A model generated the notes under the pieces. That model saw only the letters and a program-made list of their open reading frames with translations. It was not told where the DNA came from and searched no databases. A stretch of DNA of 12,418 bases. It comes from Desulfofustis sp. GTDB lineage: Bacteria; Desulfobacterota; Desulfobulbia; Desulfobulbales; Desulfocapsaceae. The stretch spans positions 1 to 12,418 of the forward strand of contig JAQYVS010000361.1 of NCBI GenBank assembly GCA_030145365.1, read 5' to 3'. The position numbers and the translations under genes are program-made. Shown here piece after piece: positions 6,562 through 12,418 of the stretch; position 1 is the first letter of the stretch, and the number at the start of each line of letters is the position of its first letter.

Positions 6562-8369
6562 TGGGCGGTGGCCATCGAATTATCCGCATCTTTTCGAGGG
6601 CATACACTTACATAGGTGTAGCTTTTCCAAATGGGATCCTGATAGGACTTATGGCAATCCACACAGAGTCCAACCCGAAGAATTTTGCGAAGTTCATCAC
6701 CATTGAAAGAGCGCAAATCCGGTCTTGATCCATGCTGTAACTGTGTACCATCAAGTGCCACAAAATTGTCCATTCCGGGTGTAGATCCGGCCTCGGTCAT
6801 GATTCCTTTGTCCAGCGGACTGAAGCGTATCTGACCATCTACCACTGACAACGTTCCCTCGCCAAGTCCAACGGTTTTGGGAGAAGCATGGCAATCAACA
6901 CATTCCCTCCCTTTTTCCTGGGTAGTGTGGGGGTTAATAGCAGCCATCGTAAAGCGGTTGAAACTGTCTTCGAGTTTTCCCTTTTCGTCAATGAGTGTTA
7001 CAATATCCTGACAGCCCGGGGTGACAATAACGATTTCTTCCTGCCATACTCCGAGCATCGGTTTTCTATAGCGGATATATGATCTACCTTCTTCCCAGAG
7101 GCCAGCAGTCTGCTCCAGACTCAGTTTATCCAGATGGGTTTGTGACTTGTCTCGTTTGGCATGGCAGCCGTAGCATTGCGGCACCCACGTTGAATGGCAG
7201 GCTTCACAGGTTACCCGCTTGTGTGGTTCGAAATCGCAGACACCGGGTTTGGGTTTTCGCAAATCATAGAGTCTGTCATCATTTTTCCCACGGAGTAAAT
7301 TTCTGCCTTCAGCGAACTCTACGTTGGTCAGCTCATTTTGTTTCCTTGTGGTTCCAGGTTGTTCCGAATGACATACTTCACAGGAGATCTCGAGCTGTTC
7401 TTCATAATGAGCATAGCTGGTCCCATCGCCCATGACTTCTTCTCTGGTATGACAATCGACGCAAGCCATTCCCCTTCGATGATGAATATCATCAGCCAGT
7501 TTCAGATAGAAGCGATCTCCCGGCATTCTCTGCGATGATAGTCCGCCTGCTTCATATGGCGTACCGTAACCTTCCGACTCAAATACCCCTATGTAGGCCA
7601 GTCCGATCCGTCCCGACCGGTTATGACAGCGGATACAATTATCATCAATCACCTTTCGAGTGATTAACGGGTGTATCTTCTCAAGAATATTTTCTTCATC
7701 GTCTAATATTTCATCATCGGATTCGATTACCGGATTTCGCTCATACCCTTCCGGCATCACGAAATGGCAGGCCGAGCAGCCGCCTCCTTTTTCATTAAAA
7801 AAAGTTGGTGCACCGGGAAGATCGTTTTTCTGTTTCCACAGATGACAGGTGGCACACAGCTTGCGGTAATAATCCAGAGCCAGAGAAGTTTCGCCACTGT
7901 CTATCAGGTTTTTTACTGTCAAATCAGTATTCTGAGATTCACTTTCTCCCCAGTAATATAAAAGTGTCCCAAGAATACCCCGGTTTGTGGCCATCAGGGA
8001 ATTTTTAACTTTTTTAACATCAGCGGGATGGCAGCCTTCGATACCGCATGTTTTCTCGACAACCCGTAAGTCCCCTGGATTATTTATAATTCCAGTATGC
8101 GCCTTGCCTTTTTCGATTGCCAACGGATCGCCAAGATGACAGGGGGTGCATCCGATCACCTTGACGTCATGGGCCGGATCAAGTTTTTCTTTGGTATGGC
8201 AGAACAGGCACATATCAACCCTTCCCAACGTGGTGATGTAGATCTGTTCTGGGCGTTCAAGATGGTACTCGCGATATATCAGAACAGCTGTCAGGACAAC
8301 CAGAACAATAGCAGAGATACCGGTTAAAAATTTAATATTTACTGCTTTTTTATTACTTTCGGTGGTCAC
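6513..8369 (-). CDS. Membrane-anchored dodecaheme c-type cytochrome
   Basis: This 618-residue protein starts with a short basic-tipped N-terminus and one hydrophobic segment (about 14-31), an uncleaved anchor or signal peptide, followed by a periplasmic domain full of heme-binding sites. Eleven CXXCH motifs start at C54, C74, C172, C198, C245, C303, C330, C388, C399, C490 and C569, plus one CX4CH (C108-H114), giving twelve predicted covalent hemes. Eleven further histidines (for example H67, H91, H233, H296, H297, H321, H383, H412, H481, H546) could supply distal ligands, pointing to bis-His, electron-transferring hemes. Such proteins move electrons from the quinone pool or between periplasmic carriers. 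I do not recognise a named family, and no partner oxidoreductase is adjacent. The start is GTG, 3 bases after the nadE stop, with AGGG 7 bases upstream inside the last nadE codons. It lies in a run of housekeeping genes and overlaps hflX. Confidence 0.92.
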   Translation of the reverse strand: MTTESNKKAVNIKFLTGISAIVLVVLTAVLIYREYHLERPEQIYITTLGRVDMCLFCHTKEKLDPAHDVKVIGCTPCHLGDPLAIEKGKAHTGIINNPGDLRVVEKTCGIEGCHPADVKKVKNSLMATNRGILGTLLYYWGESESQNTDLTVKNLIDSGETSLALDYYRKLCATCHLWKQKNDLPGAPTFFNEKGGGCSACHFVMPEGYERNPVIESDDEILDDEENILEKIHPLITRKVIDDNCIRCHNRSGRIGLAYIGVFESEGYGTPYEAGGLSSQRMPGDRFYLKLADDIHHRRGMACVDCHTREEVMGDGTSYAHYEEQLEISCEVCHSEQPGTTRKQNELTNVEFAEGRNLLRGKNDDRLYDLRKPKPGVCDFEPHKRVTCEACHSTWVPQCYGCHAKRDKSQTHLDKLSLEQTAGLWEEGRSYIRYRKPMLGVWQEEIVIVTPGCQDIVTLIDEKGKLEDSFNRFTMAAINPHTTQEKGRECVDCHASPKTVGLGEGTLSVVDGQIRFSPLDKGIMTEAGSTPGMDNFVALDGTQLQHGSRPDLRSFNGDELRKILRVGLCVDCHKSYQDPIWKSYTYVSVCPRKDADNSMATAQWPLPANGSPEQPLEK

Positions 8370-8372
8370 AAA

Positions 8373-10019
8373 TCAACCCTGATAATTCTGGACATTGGGT
8401 AACCGCCTGCCAAAACCAAAGGCTTTGCTGGTAACTTTAAGACCGATGGGAGCCTGTTTACGTTTATACTCGTTTATCCGAACACGGCGGACAACATCGT
8501 TGACGATATCCTGATCGAAGCCCTGATTGATTATCTCCTCACTACCCCGCCCATCTTCAAGATATAACTCCAGTATCTGATCGAGCAGATCGTAAGGTGG
8601 TAGATCATCCTGATCATATTGATCCGGCTTCAACTCGGCCGACGGTGGTTTTTCAAGAATACGAATCGGGATGATTTCCTTTTCGCGGTTAATAAAACGA
8701 GCCAGTTCATAAACCAGCTGCTTCGGAACATCGGAGATCACCGCCAGTCCTCCACTCATATCTCCATACAAGGTGCAATACCCTACCGCCATCTCACTTT
8801 TGTTGCCGGTTGTCAGAAGCAGATGACCGAATTTATTTGATAATGCCATCAACAGATTACCTCTTATTCTGGCCTGGATATTCTGTTCGGTCACATCTTC
8901 TTCCATGCCGGCAAACAGATTCTCAAATGTATGCAAATATTGCTCAAACAGATCCCCTATCGGAACTACTTCAAACCGGCAGCCGCATCTCCGTGCCAAG
9001 GCCTCGGCATCTTCAAGCGATTCAGCGGAGCTGTAGGGAGAAGGCAAGGCAATGCCAAGTACATTTTCAGGACCCAGAGCCTGAACAGCAAGGGCTGCGG
9101 TGACAGCTGAATCTATGCCTCCCGAAAGTCCAAGTACTGCTTTGTTGAATCCACTTTTATTCAGATAATCATAAACGCCCATGACCAGGGCGTCATGAAC
9201 CATTTTTATCTCGTCAACCGGTTCTTCCTGGTGTATTTCACCGGTCCAGCTCCGAGTATCCACAACAATCATATCTTCTTTAAAGGATTCGGCCCGGGCA
9301 ATTGTCTTACCTGTGGCATCGAGTGCCAGGCTGCTGCCGTCAAAGAGAAGTGAATCCTGTCCGCCAACCTGATTTACATAAACGAATGGCGTTTTATATT
9401 GAGCTGAAAGCGATGAGAAAATTTTGTTTCTGACATCTGACTTGCCACGATGATAGGGGGAGGCAGAGACATTTACAATCAGGTCTATGTGATCATTGCT
9501 GCGCTTAGCCGTATCGAAAAGATTTGCCAGAGGCCTGCTTCGATAAGCCCCGACTTCATAGTGCCAAATATCCTCGCAGACGGTCAAGCCAATGGTCAGG
9601 CCATCATAGGTGAACAGCTCGGAGGGTGGTCCCGGCTCAAAGTACCGATTCTCATCAAATACATCGTATTCGGGCAGCAGCTGTTTTCTGGTTTTATGAA
9701 TAATTTTTCTGTCTTTTGCCACAAAAACTGAGTTATACAGCTTTTTTCCCTGCTGACCGGCTCTTTTTTCAAAGCAGCCAAACATGATCGGTATTGCAGG
9801 AACATTTTCAATAAGCCGTTCTATCGCAGCTTCATGATCTTCAACAAAGGACGACCGCTCCAGCAGATCCAGAGGCGGATATCCGGAAACAACAAGTTCC
9901 GGGAAGATGGCAAAATCACAGCCTTTCTCAATTGCCCGTGCAGCATAGTCTGCTATTTTTCTACAATTACCGCCAAAATCACCAATCACCGGGTTTATTT
10001 GAATCAATGCTATTTTCAA
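8373..10019 (-). CDS. nadE: Glutamine-dependent NAD+ synthetase
   Basis: NadE amidates nicotinic acid adenine dinucleotide to NAD+ using ATP and ammonia drawn from glutamine, the last step of NAD synthesis. The 548-residue protein is the two-domain, glutamine-using form. The N-terminal nitrilase-type amidase domain has the Glu-Lys-Cys triad at E41 ('FPELVVSGYPP'), K112 ('RKQLLPEYDVFDE') and C148 ('TVCEDIWH'). The C-terminal synthetase has the PP-loop 'LSGGIDSA' (298-305), 'LLTTGNKSEMAVGY' (401-414) and the closing 'KPPSAELKPDQ' region (457-467). The start codon is TTG at 10019; GGAG lies 7 bases upstream (10027-10030), and the first residues 'KIALIQINP' match typical NadE starts, so this start is well supported. 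A 126-base gap before it may hold its promoter. The cytochrome gene follows after 3 bases. All key residues are present. Confidence 0.98.
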   Translation of the reverse strand: MKIALIQINPVIGDFGGNCRKIADYAARAIEKGCDFAIFPELVVSGYPPLDLLERSSFVEDHEAAIERLIENVPAIPIMFGCFEKRAGQQGKKLYNSVFVAKDRKIIHKTRKQLLPEYDVFDENRYFEPGPPSELFTYDGLTIGLTVCEDIWHYEVGAYRSRPLANLFDTAKRSNDHIDLIVNVSASPYHRGKSDVRNKIFSSLSAQYKTPFVYVNQVGGQDSLLFDGSSLALDATGKTIARAESFKEDMIVVDTRSWTGEIHQEEPVDEIKMVHDALVMGVYDYLNKSGFNKAVLGLSGGIDSAVTAALAVQALGPENVLGIALPSPYSSAESLEDAEALARRCGCRFEVVPIGDLFEQYLHTFENLFAGMEEDVTEQNIQARIRGNLLMALSNKFGHLLLTTGNKSEMAVGYCTLYGDMSGGLAVISDVPKQLVYELARFINREKEIIPIRILEKPPSAELKPDQYDQDDLPPYDLLDQILELYLEDGRGSEEIINQGFDQDIVNDVVRRVRINEYKRKQAPIGLKVTSKAFGFGRRLPNVQNYQG

Positions 10020-10145
10020 GGGTCTACTCCAGGATCGCCAATATAATTATTAACAGAACACTATCTTATAGCCGTTGTCAAAGATAGCAGAATCATGGAA
10101 AAATTCCAGACATCCGTTAAGCAGTTTGCAATTATAATGGTATTT
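10020..10145. other. Intergenic gap mltG-nadE
   Basis: These 126 bases are the only sizeable gap in the right-hand minus-strand gene run. They hold the nadE ribosome-binding site (GGAG, 10027-10030), the inverted repeat at 10061-10087, a minus-strand TTGACA (10076-10081), and a TTGCAA (10126-10131) with TGGAAT 17 bases downstream as another weak promoter-like pair. An independent nadE promoter is plausible but not demonstrated. A GGAA-AAA-TTCC palindrome (10098-10107) is also present. Confidence 0.3.
10061..10087. repeat. 7-bp inverted repeat upstream of nadE
   Basis: CTATCTT (10061-10067) and AAGATAG (10081-10087) are perfect inverted repeats with a 13-base centre, in the mltG-nadE gap. On the minus strand the centre begins with TTGACA (10076-10081), an exact -35 consensus, but no good -10 lies 16-18 bases further on; TATAAG follows after only 5 bases. 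It could be an operator near a nadE promoter or an mRNA stem. No T-run follows, so it is not a standard terminator. Confidence 0.25.
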
Positions 10146-11183
10146 CTATCTTTGGTAGCGGTTTACCGCACGATTATGCTCGCGTAGACTTTTTGAAAAA
10201 TGGTGAGAGCCGTCATTTTTAGACACGAAGTATAGATATTTTGAATCTGCTGGGGTGAGAACGGCTTGAAGAGCCTCTCTACCCGGACTGCAGATAGGAC
10301 CCGGCGGTAAACCGGGTATCTGGTAGGTGTTATAGGCGGTTTTTGTTCGCAACTGGATTTTGGTAAGCGTGCCGTCAAAGTCCTTGATTCCATAAATCAC
10401 CGTTGGATCTGACTGCAGCTTCATTTTTTTATCAAGCCGATTCAAAAAAACTGCGGCAATCAGGCTACGCTCTTCAGCGTTTCCAGTCTCTTTTTCGACT
10501 ATGGAAGCAAGGGTAAATACCTGATGCCTGCTCAGTGAGCTTTCTCCCCGATACAGCCCCTGCCAGATATCAAGTGAACGATTCACCAGTTTTCGAATCA
10601 GCACTTTTTCATCACTTGCAGGCCGCATCAATCGATAGGTATCTGGAAACAGGTAACCTTCCAGGCTTTCCAGTTCCGTTAAACCAAGCTCATCAATAAA
10701 TTGAGGATCTCGGCACAGCGCAATAAAACGACTTTTATCCGCCCAATCATCGTTATGAAAAATATCTGCAATCTCAGAAATATTCAATCCTTCGGCAATG
10801 GTGATCTGATGCTGAATCGGCCGAGCGGCAACAAGCTCGTTGATCACGTCTACCGGTGTCTGGTTGCTTGACAACTTAAATTCCCCTGCCGGCAATTTGG
10901 CAGAAACCCGCATCAACTTGGTCAGCAGACCAAAACGCAGATCATTGTGGATTAATTTTGCTTCATCAAGCAAGGTACCAATCCCTGCAACCGTGGTTCC
11001 TCGTGGAATAAATACGGTACTCGTAGGTTCGATCTTTGCAGGGCCGGGAGTCAAGGCATAGTGTCCAAACCACCAGGAGATGGAAGCAATTGCCACCAAC
11101 GCAATAAGGGATGCCCGGAGGACACCCCTTATTGGTAGTTTTTTCTTTTGCTGCTTCCGATCTGATTGGTCGGCCGGTTGCAC
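10146..11183 (-). CDS. mltG: Endolytic murein transglycosylase MltG (YceG-like)
   Basis: MltG cleaves nascent glycan strands at the outer face of the inner membrane and helps end strand elongation during peptidoglycan synthesis. The 345-residue protein has a short basic cytoplasmic tail (residues 1-20), one membrane segment (about 21-40), a LysM-like region ('FIPRGTTVAGIGTLL', 58-72), and the YceG catalytic domain: 'EGYLFPDTY' (175-183), 'LASIVEKETG' (225-234) whose E230 corresponds to the family's catalytic Glu, 'FLNRL' (246-250), 'LQSDPTVIYG' (256-265), 'YNTY...GLPPGPI' (284-297) and 'YLYFV' (316-320). Length is typical. The start is GTG at 11183, 2 bases after the lon stop, with only a weak GGA about 10 bases upstream, so translation is probably coupled to lon. 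Start-codon choice is a little less certain than the gene call. Confidence 0.96.
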   Translation of the reverse strand: MQPADQSDRKQQKKKLPIRGVLRASLIALVAIASISWWFGHYALTPGPAKIEPTSTVFIPRGTTVAGIGTLLDEAKLIHNDLRFGLLTKLMRVSAKLPAGEFKLSSNQTPVDVINELVAARPIQHQITIAEGLNISEIADIFHNDDWADKSRFIALCRDPQFIDELGLTELESLEGYLFPDTYRLMRPASDEKVLIRKLVNRSLDIWQGLYRGESSLSRHQVFTLASIVEKETGNAEERSLIAAVFLNRLDKKMKLQSDPTVIYGIKDFDGTLTKIQLRTKTAYNTYQIPGLPPGPICSPGREALQAVLTPADSKYLYFVSKNDGSHHFSKSLREHNRAVNRYQR

Positions 11184-11185
11184 GT

Positions 11186-12418
11186 CTACTTTTTCCGACG
11201 CCTCGGTTTATCGTTTTTTATAAAGGCCAGCGTTATTACTTCGTCCATATCCTTGACGGCATGAAAATTCATCCGTTTCCTGATATCTTCCGGAATCTCG
11301 ACAAGCTCTTTCTGGTTCTGTTCCGGTATAATCACATCTATAATACCGACCCGTAATGCAGCCAGGGCTTTTTCCTTCAACCCACCAATGGGCAGTACCC
11401 TGCCCCGCAGGGTAACCTCGCCGGTCATTGCCAGTTCCCTTCTGAGTTTCTTTCCGGAGATGGCCGAATAAAGTGCCGTGGCTATGGTTATACCAGCCGA
11501 AGGACCATCTTTGGGTATGGCCCCGGCAGGAACATGGATATGAATATCCGTTTTATCAAAATAGTCATCTTTGACTTTGAGATCTTCTGAGCGGCTGCGA
11601 CAATAAGTCAAAGCCGCCTGGGCAGATTCTTTCATCACATCACCCAATTGACCGGTAAGAATCAGCTTACCTTTACCCGGCATCAAATTGACTTCGATGT
11701 GCAGGATTTCCCCGCCGTATTCAGTCCAGGCAAGGCCTGTTACCAGTCCGGGCTGGTCGAGTGTCTCGATTTCCGATTCTGGTATGGTTTTTGGCGGACC
11801 CAGGTATTTGTCAAGATTTCTGGTTGAAACGGAGTATGGACCTTTTCCGCCTTCGGCAATTTTACGGGCAATTTTACGGCAGATTTTGGAGATTTCCCGT
11901 TCCAGATTTCTCAGTCCAGCCTCTTGGGTGTAATGGGTGATTATCCGGGTGATCGTGGCACCACTCATTTTCAGTTGGCTCTTTTTAATACCGCTTTCGC
12001 CGATCTGCCTCGGTACCAGGTAGCGATTGGCAATTACCAGTTTCTCTTCTAGCGTATACCCGGACAACCTGATCACTTCCATCCGGTCCAGGAGCGGTCC
12101 GGGAATAGTATCGGACATATTGGCCGTGGTGATAAACATCACCTTGGACAGATCAAAAGGCAGATTCAGGTAATGATCGGAAAACTCGAAATTCTGTTCC
12201 GGGTCCAACACTTCAAGCAGGGCCGAAGAAGGGTCTCCCCGATAATCGGCGCCAATTTTATCAATCTCGTCCATCATGAAAACCGGGTTATTGGATTTAA
12301 CCGTTTTCAGTCCCTGGATTATCCTGCCGGGCATTGCCCCGATATAAGTGCGGCGATGACCTCTAACCTCAGCCTCGTCCTTCATGCCACCAAGCGACAA
12401 TCGGTGAAATTTTCGCCC
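11186..12418 (-). CDS. lon: ATP-dependent Lon protease, C-terminal half (truncated by window edge)
   Basis: This is the C-terminal 410 residues of Lon, a homo-oligomeric AAA+ serine protease that degrades damaged and regulatory proteins in the cytoplasm. The frame is open to the window edge; the first visible residues are 'GRKFHRLSLGGMKDEAE', just after the Walker A region, so the N-terminal substrate-binding domain and P-loop are outside. Visible parts are Walker B 'VFMMDEIDKIG', the 'TTANMSDTIPGPLLDRME' sensor and arginine-finger region, the alpha-helical lid, and the protease domain with catalytic Ser in 'PKDGPSAG' and Lys in 'PIGGLKEKALAA'. The protein ends in a basic tail 'KPRRRKK'. There is no real start at the right edge; a TTG at 12400 is an internal Leu codon. 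mltG follows after 2 bases. Confidence 0.98.
   Translation of the reverse strand, partial: GRKFHRLSLGGMKDEAEVRGHRRTYIGAMPGRIIQGLKTVKSNNPVFMMDEIDKIGADYRGDPSSALLEVLDPEQNFEFSDHYLNLPFDLSKVMFITTANMSDTIPGPLLDRMEVIRLSGYTLEEKLVIANRYLVPRQIGESGIKKSQLKMSGATITRIITHYTQEAGLRNLEREISKICRKIARKIAEGGKGPYSVSTRNLDKYLGPPKTIPESEIETLDQPGLVTGLAWTEYGGEILHIEVNLMPGKGKLILTGQLGDVMKESAQAALTYCRSRSEDLKVKDDYFDKTDIHIHVPAGAIPKDGPSAGITIATALYSAISGKKLRRELAMTGEVTLRGRVLPIGGLKEKALAALRVGIIDVIIPEQNQKELVEIPEDIRKRMNFHAVKDMDEVITLAFIKNDKPRRRKK

Noticed and set aside
7079..7435. A 118-codon plus-strand open frame inside the cytochrome gene.
   Set aside because: It is antisense to a run of intact heme motifs and shows no domain or plausible start signal.
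12398..12400. TTG at 12398-12400 as the start of the Lon protein.
   Set aside because: The frame continues upstream as 'GRKFHR', which matches the conserved Lon sequence, so this codon is an internal Leu.
1..12418. CRISPR arrays, insertion sequences, tRNA/rRNA genes, toxin-antitoxin or phage modules.
   Set aside because: No regularly spaced repeats, transposase, integrase, tRNA-like cloverleaf or defence-gene motif was seen on either strand.

Overview
The window reads as a chromosomal segment of a Gram-negative, respiring anaerobe, most likely a member of the Desulfobacterota (Desulfobulbales-like sulfate reducers and relatives). This placement is inference. It rests on lpxD (lipid A, hence an outer membrane), a large membrane-anchored dodecaheme c-type cytochrome, the long form of HflX, and a small Cys-rich protein of a type I associate with that phylum. 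I see no rRNA, tRNA, insertion sequence, phage gene, CRISPR array or attachment site. Genes are densely packed and no gene-free gap exceeds 300 bases.

The left block (1-3298, minus strand) is read as glmS, then a DUF1343/NamZ-family gene, then lpxD, with gaps of only 32-34 bases, so it is a probable operon. Its theme is amino sugars of the envelope. GlmS makes glucosamine-6-phosphate, the entry point for UDP-GlcNAc. LpxD acts on the UDP-glucosamine branch leading to lipid A. The NamZ-like protein belongs to a family that removes MurNAc from peptidoglycan fragments. A 184-base divergent intergenic region (3299-3482) separates this block from the plus-strand genes.

The middle block (3483-4843, plus strand) holds pyrE (pyrimidine synthesis), an overlapping 57-codon Cys-rich gene (4034-4207), and, after 138 bases, a PilZ-domain protein with an N-terminal Cys-pair (zinc-ribbon-like) module. 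The PilZ protein is a probable c-di-GMP effector.

The right block (4876-12418, minus strand) is read as lon (truncated by the window edge), mltG, nadE, a dodecaheme cytochrome, then hflX. Lon/mltG are separated by 2 bases, nadE/cytochrome by 3 bases, and cytochrome/hflX overlap by 49 bases. Only the mltG-nadE junction has room for a promoter (126 bases). All four complete genes of this block appear to start with GTG or TTG. Protein quality control (Lon), septal or glycan-chain processing (MltG), NAD synthesis (NadE), periplasmic electron transfer (cytochrome) and ribosome rescue (HflX) are thus physically linked.

Most of the window is conserved housekeeping DNA. The parts that merit a second look are the small Cys protein, the JAMM-like motif in the HflX N-terminal extension, the 12-heme cytochrome with one CX4CH site, and the NamZ homolog without a signal peptide sitting between glmS and lpxD. 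I did not find a convincing wholly new multi-gene system.
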